Numbered from the stretch's first letter, positions 7,756 through 17,413 are shown. The stretch: DNA of 64,000 nucleotides from Thermalbibacter longus (GCF_023806485.1 NZ_JAMSLR010000012.1:27838-91837); one strand, 5' to 3'. Notes: generated by a model from the letters alone, not told the origin. Numbers and translations: made by a program.

Positions 7756-9012
7756 CTAGTCTCCGGCGCGCGTCCGCTCGGACGGCGCTGGCCGGCGTTC
7801 GCTCTCCGCTCTCGGCTCGCCGGCTGGAAGCGTCTGCCAGAGCCAGATGGCGGCAGCCAGCAGCGTTCCTCCCAGCACGACGAAGGCCACACGGATGCTG
7901 AAGGCTGCCGCCAGCGCGGTGCCGCCTAATGGACCGACGAAGCCACCTATGGCAGTCGCGGTAGTGGTGAAACCATAGACAGCACCTCGCCGCTCCGGCG
8001 GCGTCAGATGGGCGATCAGCGCGTTGGCGGTCGGCAGCATCCCTCCGGAGGCGACACCGAAGGCGGCCTGCAGCAGGACTAGGTGCGGAACCGACTGCGC
8101 CACGGCCAGCGGCAGGTAGGTCAACCCGGCGAGCAGGCTGGTGGCGATCAGCAGCCCGCGAACGCCGAACCGGTCGCCGGCCCGGCCGATGACGACGGCC
8201 GCCACCGCGCTGGTGAGCCCGGCGATGCCGATCGAGAGGCCGGCCAGCGAGTTGACCCCGCCAGATCCCCGGGCGAGCTGCTCGACCATCAGCGGGATGA
8301 TCGGCTGGAGCGCGCCGCTCGCGCTCCGCAGGGCCAGCAGGCCGATGATCACCGCCAGCAGCGCCGGCTGCCAGAGCAGATGCAGTGTGGAGAGTCCCGC
8401 GTCCCGGCTACTGGGCCCTGTAGCCGGCCGCTCGAACTCCTCCTTGACCAGCAGAAGCACGATCCAGCCACCGAGAAAGAGCATCGAGCCGGCTAGCAGG
8501 AAGGTGGCGCGGTAGCCGAGGGTATCGGCCAGCACGCCGCCGAGTAGCGGGCCGACGGCCGAGCCGGAGAAGACGGCCATCTGCATCAGCCCCAACCCGT
8601 ACCCGAGCCGCTCCTTCGGCACGGTGCTGGCGGCGAGGGTCGTCGAGGCGGCGACCGTGCCGGTGAACGCTCCCTCCACGAAGCGGAGTGCCAGGAGTTG
8701 CCAGGGGCTGGTGGCCAGCGCCATCAGCGAGATCGTCAGCGACCCGGCGAACATGGCACGGAGAACCATGAGCTTGCGCCCATAGCGATCGGCGAGCGTG
8801 CCCCAGATCGGGGCCGTGATCGCCATGATCGCTGCTCCGCCGGCATTGATGGCACCGGCCCAGAGCGCCTGCTGCTCGAACGTCGTCGCGCCGAGTTCGG
8901 CGACATAGAAAGGAAGGAAGGGGGTTCGAAGGCTAAACCCGATGATCGTCAGCGTCTGGGCGACCCACAGCGCGTAGAGCGTTCTTCGCCAGGAACTCGG
9001 AGCCTCATTCAC
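7756..9012 (-). CDS. MFS transporter, probable drug or metabolite exporter
   Basis: 418 aa, GTG start at 9012 (GGGGGAGA lies 12 bases upstream). About 12 membrane helices. The loop 2-3 motif of the superfamily is present as GTLADRYGRKLMVL, with a second-half copy VIGRAGDRFGVRGLLI. The antiporter-type motif C region LGLMQMAVFSGSAVGPLLGG in helix 5 suggests a proton-coupled exporter (MdtG/TetA-like). It ends in a short Arg/Glu-rich cytoplasmic tail. No adjacent regulator, so the substrate is unknown. Confidence 0.88.
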   Translation of the reverse strand: MNEAPSSWRRTLYALWVAQTLTIIGFSLRTPFLPFYVAELGATTFEQQALWAGAINAGGAAIMAITAPIWGTLADRYGRKLMVLRAMFAGSLTISLMALATSPWQLLALRFVEGAFTGTVAASTTLAASTVPKERLGYGLGLMQMAVFSGSAVGPLLGGVLADTLGYRATFLLAGSMLFLGGWIVLLLVKEEFERPATGPSSRDAGLSTLHLLWQPALLAVIIGLLALRSASGALQPIIPLMVEQLARGSGGVNSLAGLSIGIAGLTSAVAAVVIGRAGDRFGVRGLLIATSLLAGLTYLPLAVAQSVPHLVLLQAAFGVASGGMLPTANALIAHLTPPERRGAVYGFTTTATAIGGFVGPLGGTALAAAFSIRVAFVVLGGTLLAAAIWLWQTLPAGEPRAESERRPAPSERTRAGD

Positions 9013-9531
9013 GAATGGCCATGTCTCCCCCGCCCGGGTCCGATCCCGTTGTCCCGTCGAGCGCGCCGATCGGACCGTCGTTCCCCCGCAGTCGGAGACC
9101 CGCGAGCCAGTCTACGCCGCGCGCGCCCGCCTCGCAACCGTTCAGTCACCCGAGGGGCTAGCGCTCCTGTCCTCTCGCTTGCCGTAGCGCCCTCCCGGTA
9201 CTGTCGCGCCAAAGCCGGCTCTATGCGCGAGAGGATGACCTCCTTGAGGGGGCTTGGGGGCTGGAGCCCGGTGCTCGAGCGCCAGGCCAGTCCAGCGCGC
9301 ATGTCCCGTGCCCCGGCATCGAGACGAAGGTTCGACTACAAATTATGTCACCATACCCTCCGGCAGCCTCTCGCCTCGTGGCGTTGACACCACGTCTGGT
9401 GGCTGCCAGACTGCTGCTATCCCGGTGAGTGCTCGCGCCGGCGCTGACCTAGGAGCTGGACGAGAGAATCCCTGATCTGGTCGAGCGCTGCCGGTATCCC
9501 CGACCTTGCCACGCCACCGAAGGAGGCTGCC
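9013..9531. other. Intergenic region upstream of the amidase, 519 bp
   Basis: Holds the promoter at 9384-9412 and a ribosome site (GAAGGAGG near 9520). I see no gene in the remainder. Confidence 0.4.
9384..9412 (+). promoter_or_regulatory. Probable promoter of the amidase gene
   Basis: TTGACA at 9384-9389 (perfect -35), 17-base spacer, CAGACT at 9407-9412. The -10 resembles the TAGACT used at 4810. About 120 bases upstream of the start codon. Confidence 0.45.
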
Positions 9532-11046
9532 ATGTCCGCCCAGCCGTTCCACCTCGAGGAAGCAACGATCGAACGGATCCGCGCTGCCCTGCGCTCGCGC
9601 GAGCTCACCTGCCGCGAGCTGGTCGAGCGCTACCTCGCGCGGATCGACGCCTACGATAAGAAGGGGCCGGAGATCAACGCGATCATCACAGTGAACCCGC
9701 GCGCGCTGGACGAGGCCGACGCGCTGGATCGCGCTTTCCAGCAGACCGGCGAGCTCTCTGGCCCGCTCCATGGCATCCCCGTCCTGCTCAAGGATCAGGC
9801 CGAGACGAAGGACATCCCGACGACGTTCGGCTCGATCGCCTTCAAGGAGTACCTGCCGGCGGATGACTCGACCATCGTCAAGAAGCTGCGTGCGGCGGGT
9901 GCGATTATCCTCGCCAAGACCAGCCTGCCCGACTTCGCCACCTCCTGGTTCGCCTTCTCCTCGGCCGGCGGCGAGACCAAGAACCCCTACGCGCTGGATC
10001 GCGACCCCGGTGGCTCGAGCAGCGGCACCGGGGCCGGCGTCGCCGCCAACCTCGGCGCAGTCGGCATCGGCGAGGACACCGGCGGCTCGATCCGCGTGCC
10101 TGCCTCCTTCAACAACCTCGTCGGCCTGCGGGTCTCGACTGGCCTGATCAGCCGGGCTGGCCTTTCACCGCTGGTCGTCTTCCAGGACACGGCTGGCCCG
10201 ATGACCCGCACCGTGCGCGACACCGCGATCGTGCTGGACGTGCTGGTGGGCTACGACCCGGCAGACCCCTACACCGTCGCGGCACTCTGCGCGCACATCC
10301 CCGAGACCTATATGAGCTCCCTGATCGAGGACGGGCTACGCGGCGCGCGCATCGGCGTCGTGCGGCAGGCCTTCGGCTCGGACAGCGACGCCGATTCGCG
10401 GAAGGTCAACGAGGTGGTCAACCGCGCGCTCACGACGCTGAGCGAAGCTGGCGCCGAGCTGGTCGACCCGGTGGAGATCCCCGACCTGCTGGACTTCATC
10501 GTGACGACCTCGCTCTACCTGGCGCAGTCGCGCCACGACATCAACGCATTCCTGGCTGACCGGCCGGGGGCCCCGGCGCGCACGATCGAGGAGCTGTACA
10601 GCACCAACCGGTTCCACCCGCTCCTCGACCTCTTCGCCGACATCGCCCGCGGGCCAGCCGACCCGGAGGAAGAGCCCGACTACTACAAGCGGCTGGCGGC
10701 TCGGGAGCGATTCCAGCGGACGATCCTGAACGTCATGGGCGCACACCGGCTGGATGCCCTGCTCTACCCAGACGTGCAGGTGCTGCCGCCGCTGCGCAGC
10801 GACCTCTACGCCGGGCGCTGGACGACCCTCACTTTCCCCACCAACACGCTCATCGCCTCCCAGGCCGGCCTGCCGGCTATCTCCGTGCCGGCGGGCTTCA
10901 CCGCGGAGGGGATACCGGTCGGGATCGAGCTGGTGGGGAAGCTCTACGACGAGCCGACTTTGCTGCGGCTGGCCTACGCGTACGAGCAGGCCAGCGCCGC
11001 TCGCCGGCCGCCGGCCAGCGCGCCGCCGCTCCCTGGCGAGCCGTGA
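9532..11046 (+). CDS. Amidase (amidase-signature family)
   Basis: 504 aa; ATG with a clear GAAGGAGG site. The amidase signature is complete: Lys87 in LLKDQAETKD, the cis-Ser in PGGSSSGTGAG (about 162-164) and the nucleophile Ser186 in DTGGSIRVPA. These hydrolyse amides; relatives include GatA, 6-aminohexanoate hydrolase and plant-type amidases. GatA is unlikely because no gatB or gatC is adjacent. The C-terminus ends in an Ala/Pro-rich tail. Cytoplasmic, no signal peptide. Substrate unknown. Confidence 0.93.
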   Translation: MSAQPFHLEEATIERIRAALRSRELTCRELVERYLARIDAYDKKGPEINAIITVNPRALDEADALDRAFQQTGELSGPLHGIPVLLKDQAETKDIPTTFGSIAFKEYLPADDSTIVKKLRAAGAIILAKTSLPDFATSWFAFSSAGGETKNPYALDRDPGGSSSGTGAGVAANLGAVGIGEDTGGSIRVPASFNNLVGLRVSTGLISRAGLSPLVVFQDTAGPMTRTVRDTAIVLDVLVGYDPADPYTVAALCAHIPETYMSSLIEDGLRGARIGVVRQAFGSDSDADSRKVNEVVNRALTTLSEAGAELVDPVEIPDLLDFIVTTSLYLAQSRHDINAFLADRPGAPARTIEELYSTNRFHPLLDLFADIARGPADPEEEPDYYKRLAARERFQRTILNVMGAHRLDALLYPDVQVLPPLRSDLYAGRWTTLTFPTNTLIASQAGLPAISVPAGFTAEGIPVGIELVGKLYDEPTLLRLAYAYEQASAARRPPASAPPLPGEP

Positions 11047-11102
11047 TCGCCGCCGGCTGGCGGTCGAGCTCGTGGAGATCGTGCAGGCTGAATCGGGGCG
11101 GG

Positions 11103-12122
11103 CTAAGCGGGCGCGGCCGCGACCAGGTCGTCCAGGTTCGACCACTCCATCGCTCGCCGGCCCGCCTCGATCTCGTGGATCACCCGTACCGTCGCCGCGT
11201 TCACCGGCGTTGGGACACCCAGCTGCTCCCCGTGAGCGACGACGACACCGCACTGCATATCGACCTCCGTCTTGCGTCGCTTGACCCGGAGGTCCATCCA
11301 GATCCCCATGTGCGGCTTGAGCGAATCGCGCATCTCCTCGGCGAGCCGGTCGAGGACTGCCTCGGCCCGTGCCTCCCAGCCCGGACTCTCCGCGAAGGCT
11401 GTCGGGTCGAACGCTCCGATCTGCTCCAGCCGGATCCCGCGCGCCTGCGCAACTCGGACGACCTCGGCACCGGCCAGCCGGGCAGCCAGCCTGGCGCGTG
11501 GGTCACCCAGCACCTCGGCCACCGGCGCATCCACGGTCGAGACCACGAAGGCGACTGCTCCATATACGAGCTTGCCCCAGAGGTAGCCCCAGATGTTGGT
11601 GGTCAGCTCGGTCGGCATCGCGTGGCTCAGCATCGAGCGCAACTCGTGCAGCCGCGGCGTGATCGTGCCGTCCAGCTCGCCCAGCACGATCGGCCGCTCG
11701 GTCGCCAGCCGGATCAGCCCTGGCTCCAGATAGTCGGCCCCGAAATGGACGAACGCGCCCACAGTCCGCTCGGGGCCGACGAAGCGGGCGATGATCTCCT
11801 CGTTGAGACCGTTCTGCAGCGACACGATATATCCATCAGGCACCAGCAGCGGGGCGTACTGCTCCATGGCCGCTTCGGTGAAGTGCCCCTTGACGCAGAG
11901 CAGGACGATCTCCAGCGGGCCGCGCACCTCCTCCGGCAGGGCCGCCCGTACCGGGTAGCACCGATCGCCGCGGATACCGGTGATCCGCAGGCCCTCGCTG
12001 GTCATGATCCGAACGTGCTCGGGCACCACGTCGACCAGCAGGACGTCGTAGCCGGCCTGGGTCAGGAAGGCGCCGACTGTCCCACCGATCGCCCCGGCAC
12101 CGATGACGGCGATGCGTGCCAT
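11103..12122 (-). CDS. Ketopantoate reductase-like protein (ApbA/PanE family)
   Basis: 339 aa; ATG preceded by AAGGGAG. N-terminal Rossmann fold with NADP-binding GAGAIGG and a C-terminal helical dimerisation domain. The catalytic Lys seems to be in WGKLVYGAVA, but the Asn that follows it in E. coli PanE (KLxxN) is Gly here, and the second half of that helix also differs. NADP-dependent reduction of a 2-keto acid is likely; ketopantoate as substrate is not certain. No pantothenate genes are nearby. Convergent with the amidase. Confidence 0.8.
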   Translation of the reverse strand: MARIAVIGAGAIGGTVGAFLTQAGYDVLLVDVVPEHVRIMTSEGLRITGIRGDRCYPVRAALPEEVRGPLEIVLLCVKGHFTEAAMEQYAPLLVPDGYIVSLQNGLNEEIIARFVGPERTVGAFVHFGADYLEPGLIRLATERPIVLGELDGTITPRLHELRSMLSHAMPTELTTNIWGYLWGKLVYGAVAFVVSTVDAPVAEVLGDPRARLAARLAGAEVVRVAQARGIRLEQIGAFDPTAFAESPGWEARAEAVLDRLAEEMRDSLKPHMGIWMDLRVKRRKTEVDMQCGVVVAHGEQLGVPTPVNAATVRVIHEIEAGRRAMEWSNLDDLVAAAPA

Positions 12123-12420
12123 CTCTGTGCTCCCTTCGCGTCGCCCGGTCTCCGGCCATCTCTGGGCTGCCTCACTGGCTGATGCTGTCGGTCTCCGGCT
12201 CTCGTCCCGCTCGGGGGGTGCCTCGCCAGGGCCGGTGAGGGCATACTATCCCACCGGCCGGGGTGACGCAGCCCGGCGATGCCCCGCTCCCGGCTCGAAC
12301 ATGGCGATGAGGGCGGCCGGGTTGTGGCCGCATGCCCGGCAGCGGGCCGGAGCGGGTGGTATCCTGCTGGCCGCGAACCGGGTACAGGCGGGATCCGAAC
12401 CCGCCCCTGCGGAGGTGACT

Positions 12421-14451
12421 GTGGGGACGCTGACGGTGCGATGGTGTTCTCGGATGACGCTGCTCCTCGCGCTCCTGCTCTTCGGCTCGCTGCTGCCCGC
12501 TCCTCGAGCGAGCGCCGGCGACCCGGGCACTGGCACGGGGACAATGGCGACCGGCTGGATCGTCTGGGTCGAGCCCGGGACGTTGGGCGATCCAGGGCTG
12601 CAGCAGGCGCTGGCTGGCCTCCAGGCACGCTCCATCGCCCCGGGCGGTGACCAGCTCGTGATCGAGTTCCATGACGCGCGGCAGGCGGCCGATCGGGTGG
12701 CCCGGCTGCTCGCGCGCGCTGGGATCCGCTACCTGGAGCCCGAGGTTCGCTATTTCTTCCAGTACGAGCCGAACGACGAGCTGTTCGCCCAGCAGAGCTG
12801 GGCAGCCACCACTCGCCTCCCCGAGGCCTGGGATCTGACGACCGGCCGCGACGACCTGGTGGTGGCGGTCATCGACTCCGGGATCTATGCCGATCACCCT
12901 GACCTGGCCGGCAAAGTCCTGCCGGGGTACGACTACCTGCGTCGCGACCCGGATCCTGACGATGAGGTCGGCCATGGGACGGCGGTGGCCGGGATCATCG
13001 CGGCGCACGCGGACGATGCTCAGGGGATCGCGGGCGCGGCCGGGTCGGTGAAGCTCCTGCCGCTCAAGGTGGGCGATGCCAGCGGCGCCTCATCGGCCAC
13101 CATCGCCGAGGCGATCTACGCCGCCATCGAGCAGGGCGCCGACGTGATCAACCTGAGCCTGGGAGCAGACACGCCGAGTGCCACGCTGGAGCGGGCCATC
13201 GACTACGCCTACGAGCAGCGGGTCGTCGTCGTGGCTGCCGCTGGGAACAAGCCGGATGCCGTCACCTTCCCGGCCAGCTACGCCAGGACGATCTCGGTCG
13301 GCGGCGCGGTCGCTGACGGCACTGCCCTGGCAGAGTTCTCCTCGCGGATCACCCGGGTGGACCTCGTCGCCCCGGCGGTGAACAACCTCACCACCACCTG
13401 GAGCGACGCGGGTCCCGGCTGGGGAACCGTCTCCGGCACCTCGTTCTCAGCGCCGATCGTCTCCGGAACCGTCGCGCTGATGCGCTCGGTCCAGCCGGAG
13501 CTGACTGTCGAGCAGACCCGGAGCCTGCTCACGAGGACGGCACAGCCGCTGCAGCCGGCAGGGCAGCCTGGCACTGGTGCTGGGCTGCTCGATGCCGGGG
13601 CGGCGGTTCGACAGGCACTGCTGCCCAGCCTGGCGCGGACATGGCAGGTTGCCGACCGGCCGGTCAGTGAAGGGGTCGTCCAGCGCACCTGGCTCTGGGG
13701 CCCCTACGCCTTTGCGGTCCGGACCGAGCCGTACAACGAGTCACCCCAGGGGACCAGGCTGGTCGCCTACTACGATAAGGCGCGCATGGAGGTAACCGAA
13801 CCGGAGGCGCCGCAGGACACGCCCTGGTATGTGACCAACGGGCTGCTCGTGCGCGAGCTGATCACCGGACAGGTCCAGGTTGGGGATACGACCTTCCTGC
13901 CGGCGTCCCCGGCCCAGATTCCGGTTGCCGGCGACCCGAACGATACGCTCGGCCCCACCTATGCCTCGTTTGCTCGCCTGCTCGTGGTACCGCCGCTGGA
14001 AGCGGAGGCCGTGATCGACCAGACGATCGATCGGGGTGGTCAGGTCGGCGCCGACGAGCGCCTCGCCGGCTATGGCGTGCTCGCCGGCCCGCTGATCCCG
14101 GAGACGAACCATCGCGTGGCCAGTGTCTTCTGGGAGTACCTCAACAGCCAGGGGGTACTCTATCAGGGCGGGGAGTACTTGACCGGTGCGCTCTTCGACC
14201 CGGCCTTCTACGCCACCGGCTTCCCGATCACCGAGGCCTACTGGACCAGGGCGACCGTGGCTGGAGTGGTGCGGGACGTGCTGGTGCAGTGCTTCGAGCG
14301 GCGCTGTCTCACCTATACGCCGGATAACCCGGAAGGCTGGCAGGTCGAGATGGGCAACGTGGGCCAGCACTACTATCGCTGGCGCTACGGCGAGCCGCCG
14401 TACGAGCCGTCACCTGAAGACCCTATGGCCGTGACGTTGCGGCTCAGCTAG
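12421..14451 (+). CDS. Secreted subtilisin-like serine protease with C-terminal YYRWRYG domain
   Basis: 676 aa from the GTG at 12421 (GGAGG five bases upstream), which gives a normal signal peptide ending in RASA. The frame is open to 12103 but that part looks non-coding. A propeptide-like region (about 35-125) precedes the S8 catalytic domain: Asp152 (AVIDSGI), His185 (VGHGTAVAG) and Ser341 (GTSFSAPIVSG). From about residue 400 a second, unrecognised domain of some 250 residues begins with RTEPYN and RLVAYYDKARME and ends CLTYTPDNPEG...GQHYYRWRYG. The same domain is in the protein at 24411-26261. Extracellular; probably an autoprocessed protease. Confidence 0.9.
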   Translation: MGTLTVRWCSRMTLLLALLLFGSLLPAPRASAGDPGTGTGTMATGWIVWVEPGTLGDPGLQQALAGLQARSIAPGGDQLVIEFHDARQAADRVARLLARAGIRYLEPEVRYFFQYEPNDELFAQQSWAATTRLPEAWDLTTGRDDLVVAVIDSGIYADHPDLAGKVLPGYDYLRRDPDPDDEVGHGTAVAGIIAAHADDAQGIAGAAGSVKLLPLKVGDASGASSATIAEAIYAAIEQGADVINLSLGADTPSATLERAIDYAYEQRVVVVAAAGNKPDAVTFPASYARTISVGGAVADGTALAEFSSRITRVDLVAPAVNNLTTTWSDAGPGWGTVSGTSFSAPIVSGTVALMRSVQPELTVEQTRSLLTRTAQPLQPAGQPGTGAGLLDAGAAVRQALLPSLARTWQVADRPVSEGVVQRTWLWGPYAFAVRTEPYNESPQGTRLVAYYDKARMEVTEPEAPQDTPWYVTNGLLVRELITGQVQVGDTTFLPASPAQIPVAGDPNDTLGPTYASFARLLVVPPLEAEAVIDQTIDRGGQVGADERLAGYGVLAGPLIPETNHRVASVFWEYLNSQGVLYQGGEYLTGALFDPAFYATGFPITEAYWTRATVAGVVRDVLVQCFERRCLTYTPDNPEGWQVEMGNVGQHYYRWRYGEPPYEPSPEDPMAVTLRLS

Positions 14452-14454
14452 CAT

Positions 14455-14497
14455 CCTGTCAAGGGAGCGACGTCGCTCGCGATCTCCCCGCGACAGG
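14455..14497 (+). terminator. Probable terminator after the protease gene
   Basis: CCTGTC (14455-14460) pairs with GACAGG (14492-14497), followed by TTT. The loop contains a 14-bp palindrome, GAGCGACGTCGCTC (14465-14478). Confidence 0.45.
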
Positions 14498-14536
14498 TTT
14501 CGGGTGACCGGCGCGCCACTGCGCCATTGTCCCCGC

Positions 14537-15517
14537 TCAGCGGACGATCGCGCGCGGGATGCCCGCGACGATGGCCTCCAGCTCGGCGAGGGTTACCAGC
14601 GCCAGGTCGCCGTGCAGCGTCAGCTTCAGCGCCGCGAGCGCGACCCCGTACCGGAGCGCGCGGGCTACATCTCCGTCGTCCAGGTAGCCGTGCAGAAACC
14701 CGGCGGCGAAGGCATCCCCGGCACCGACCCGATCTACTACTGTGGCCTGCACCGGTGGGGCCTGGAAGCGCTGCCCATCGCCCGTCTGGGCGAGCGCGCC
14801 CTCATCGCCCAGCGTCAGGACCGTCACCGGCGCGTGGAACAGCTCGACCAGACCCGCCAGCACCTGGTCCGGAGAGCCATCGAGGCCCCAGATGGTCGAC
14901 GCGTCGCCACGCCCGCAGATGAGCACACTCGCGGCGCGGCAGAAGGGCGCCAGCGCCTCGGCCGCCTCGGCCGGCGTCCAGAGCAGGCTGCGGTAGTTCA
15001 CGTCGAAACACAGCGGCACGCCGAGCTGCCCGGCCCGCTCGACCAGCCGTCGCGCGATCTCGCGGCAGGCGGGGCTCAAAGCCGGAGTGATGCCGGTGAG
15101 GTGCAGCAGGCGTGCCCGGGCTACCATCGAGAGGTCGATCGAGTCCGGGTCGGCTGTCGCGATCGCCGATCCGGCCCGATCGTAGAGGACCTGCGTCGGG
15201 CGGGGTGCCGCGCCGGTGTCGAGGAAATAGATGCCAACGCGCCCGCGCTCGACCCAGTGGACCGGTGAGATGTCCACTCCGTGCCAGCGCAGCTCGCCGG
15301 CGATCCGCCGCCCGAGCGGGTTCTGCGGCAGTACCGAGCACCACGCGGCGCGACGACCCAGCCGTGCCAGCGCCACCGCCACGTTCGACTCTGCCCCGCC
15401 GATCCGGACCTCGAGGCTGCTGGTCATCTCCAGCCGCTCCCCAACCGGTACCGAGAGCCGGATCATCGTCTCTCCGAAGCTCAGCACATCCCACTGCACC
15501 GGTATGTCTCCGTTCAC
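14537..15517 (-). CDS. kdgK: 2-keto-3-deoxygluconate kinase (PfkB family)
   Basis: 326 aa, GTG start that overlaps the stop of the HAD gene (GTGA), so translation is probably coupled. PfkB sugar kinase: N-terminal GETMIRLSVP and GGAESNVAVALARLG, C-terminal anion hole and base in DRVGAGDAFAAGF. YDRAGSA and the NYRSLLW segment fit KDG kinases rather than fructokinases or ribokinases. It would phosphorylate 2-keto-3-deoxygluconate for an Entner-Doudoroff-type or uronate pathway. No aldolase is adjacent, so the specificity is a family-level inference. Confidence 0.82.
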   Translation of the reverse strand: MNGDIPVQWDVLSFGETMIRLSVPVGERLEMTSSLEVRIGGAESNVAVALARLGRRAAWCSVLPQNPLGRRIAGELRWHGVDISPVHWVERGRVGIYFLDTGAAPRPTQVLYDRAGSAIATADPDSIDLSMVARARLLHLTGITPALSPACREIARRLVERAGQLGVPLCFDVNYRSLLWTPAEAAEALAPFCRAASVLICGRGDASTIWGLDGSPDQVLAGLVELFHAPVTVLTLGDEGALAQTGDGQRFQAPPVQATVVDRVGAGDAFAAGFLHGYLDDGDVARALRYGVALAALKLTLHGDLALVTLAELEAIVAGIPRAIVR

Positions 15518-16185
15518 GCGCCAATAGTGGCCAGTTCCTCCATCGAGGAGACCTCGAGTACCGGCTGCCGGCCGAGCGCGTCGATCGGGCGCCCAGAACG
15601 GTTAACCCAGCAGACGCTGAGCCCGAAGCTGGCTGCCCCCGCCACGTCGAACCCGTTCGCCGAGCAGAAGAGGATGCGTTCCGGGGGGACGACCAGCGCG
15701 GCCGGTGCCAGCGCGTAGACCGCAGGGTCCGGCTTGTAGCGCCGGACCGCGTCCGCGCTCAGAATCGCCTGGAAGTATCTCCGCAGGCCGGCGTGGCTGA
15801 GGCCGGTCTCGAGCATTGCCGGGCTCCCGTTCGAGAGCACTGCGAGTGCCCACCGGCCTGCCAGTTGCTCCAGCGCCCCGGGCACCTCCGGGAACGGGGT
15901 AAGCTCGAGCCAGCCCTGAAGCAGGGCGTCACGCTCTCCGGCAGTCGGAACGATCCCCATCTCGGCGCAGGCGGCGTCGAGCGCCTCGACCGTCACCTGC
16001 CAGAAATCGACGTAGTCCTCCAGGATGGTGCGCAGGAACGCGTGCTCGAGCTGCTTGGCCCGCCAGCGATCGAGCAATGGGGCATCTCCGGCGACCTGCC
16101 GGCAGCGCTGGGCCAGTGCGCCGATATCGGCCAGCGTGCCGTAGAGATCGAAGACGACGGCGTCGAAGTCGAGCGCCCGCCTCAT
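15514..16185 (-). CDS. HAD hydrolase, haloacid dehalogenase type II-like
   Basis: 223 aa from the ATG at 16183-16185, preceded by GGAGAGGA. HAD motifs: I in VVFDLYGTLAD (first Asp is the nucleophile), II in VLSNGSP, III in YKPDPAVY, IV in FCSANGFDVAGAASFGL. The last motif is close to the SSNxxDxxGA element of L-2-haloacid dehalogenases, although many members are sugar phosphatases. The gene overlaps kdgK by four bases, which argues for a role in sugar-acid metabolism rather than dehalogenation. Cytoplasmic. Confidence 0.82.
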   Translation of the reverse strand: MRRALDFDAVVFDLYGTLADIGALAQRCRQVAGDAPLLDRWRAKQLEHAFLRTILEDYVDFWQVTVEALDAACAEMGIVPTAGERDALLQGWLELTPFPEVPGALEQLAGRWALAVLSNGSPAMLETGLSHAGLRRYFQAILSADAVRRYKPDPAVYALAPAALVVPPERILFCSANGFDVAGAASFGLSVCWVNRSGRPIDALGRQPVLEVSSMEELATIGA

Positions 16186-16461
16186 TCTTCCATCCTCTCC
16201 TGGCACGAGCTGTTGTCCTCTCGCGTTCGCGACGCTCGATTCCCACTGCTTCACGCATCGATGCCAGTATCGCGAATCGCCGGTTCGTGGCCAACTGCCA
16301 GCCGCGCACTCGCCGTATCGCTTGTCGGCAATGGGCATCACCTGGCTAAACGATGGCCAGCAGTTGAACACGAAATGATCGCCAGGGAGTCTGGTCGTGC
16401 ATCCGGTAGCTGAGTAGATTACGCACCAGGTTTACTCTTCATAACAGGCCAGGAGCGATCG

Positions 16462-17259
16462 ATGCAGCTTCCGATCCGCGCGCTGCTGGTTACGACCCAA
16501 TCTTCCATGGTTGATTCTGTCAAACGCGCCCTCGATCCTGGCGCCTTCCTGGTGCGAACCACGCCTTTGCTGGAGGAGGCCCTAACCCTCTGCTGGGATT
16601 GGCGGCCTCATCTGGTCATCGTCGATACGAGCCTGGCTGGGGGCAAAGCCCTGGCTCGTCTCGGCTACTCGCTTCAGAGTGTCAATATTCCCCCGGCCAT
16701 GGCTGTCACCTGGCGGGATGATCCGTCCCTCAAGCTGGCGGCCCTGGAGCAGGGAGCGGATGATGTCATCTCGGTCCCCTTCTCTCCCGAAGAGTTCCTT
16801 GCCCGCGCACTGGTAATCGTGCGGCGGACCTACCGGGAGGCAGCCACCCTCACTCCGATACTCCGGATCGGCGACCTCGAGATCGATACCTTTGACCGGC
16901 GGGTACGGGTGAATGGGGTTGAACTTCGGCTGACCGCGCTGGAGCAGAGCTTGCTCTACCTGCTCGCCTCCAACGCAGGGCGGGTGCTTACCCGCGACGA
17001 GATCCTCGACACTATCTGGGGTGCCGATTACGTTGCTGAGAGCAACGTGGTCGACCGGCACGTCCACAACCTGCGCGCGAAGCTCGAGTTAGGCCGGTGT
17101 CGCTCTCATTACATCGCGACGGCGCACGGCCGGGGCTATTGCTTCACTCCCGCTGCGATGGGAGCTACCCGTCCCTCTTCGCCCTCTACCGCTCCGCTGG
17201 CCCGGCGTCGACGAGGCGAGATCCGCCAGCCTGGATTGGCAGTCCAGGAGAGCCACTAG
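16462..17259 (+). CDS. Atypical OmpR-family response regulator
   Basis: 265 aa; ATG with CCAGGAG upstream. An N-terminal receiver (1-120) and a C-terminal winged helix (about 133-233: LRLTALEQSLLYLLASNAGR, then VVDRHVHNLRAKL and ATAHGRGYCF) are clear. The receiver keeps Asp55 (LVIVDTSLAG) but lacks the acidic pair after strand 1 (RALLVTTQS) and the conserved Lys before Pro-Phe (ISVPFSPEE). Phosphotransfer is thus doubtful. No kinase gene is adjacent. A 30-residue basic tail follows the DNA-binding domain. It may regulate the efflux genes downstream, but this is inference from position only. Confidence 0.85.
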   Translation: MQLPIRALLVTTQSSMVDSVKRALDPGAFLVRTTPLLEEALTLCWDWRPHLVIVDTSLAGGKALARLGYSLQSVNIPPAMAVTWRDDPSLKLAALEQGADDVISVPFSPEEFLARALVIVRRTYREAATLTPILRIGDLEIDTFDRRVRVNGVELRLTALEQSLLYLLASNAGRVLTRDEILDTIWGADYVAESNVVDRHVHNLRAKLELGRCRSHYIATAHGRGYCFTPAAMGATRPSSPSTAPLARRRRGEIRQPGLAVQESH

Positions 17260-17309
17260 CGCCTCGCGACCGTCCCCCTGGCGCCTTCCAACGCCTGGCC
17301 CAGTGGAGT

Positions 17310-17339
17310 CCTGAGCCGCCCCATGCAGGGCGGCTCAGG
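17310..17339 (+). terminator. Hairpin terminator after the response regulator
   Basis: CCTGAGCCGCCC (17310-17321) and GGGCGGCTCAGG (17328-17339) form a perfect 12-bp stem with a 6-base loop, followed by TTGTCG. The T-run is short. Confidence 0.7.
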
Positions 17340-17413
17340 TTGTCGTCGATAAACCATGCCTGGCAGGTTCTCCTCAACCTTCACTGATCAGGTAAAGGGT
17401 GAGAAATGACGAA

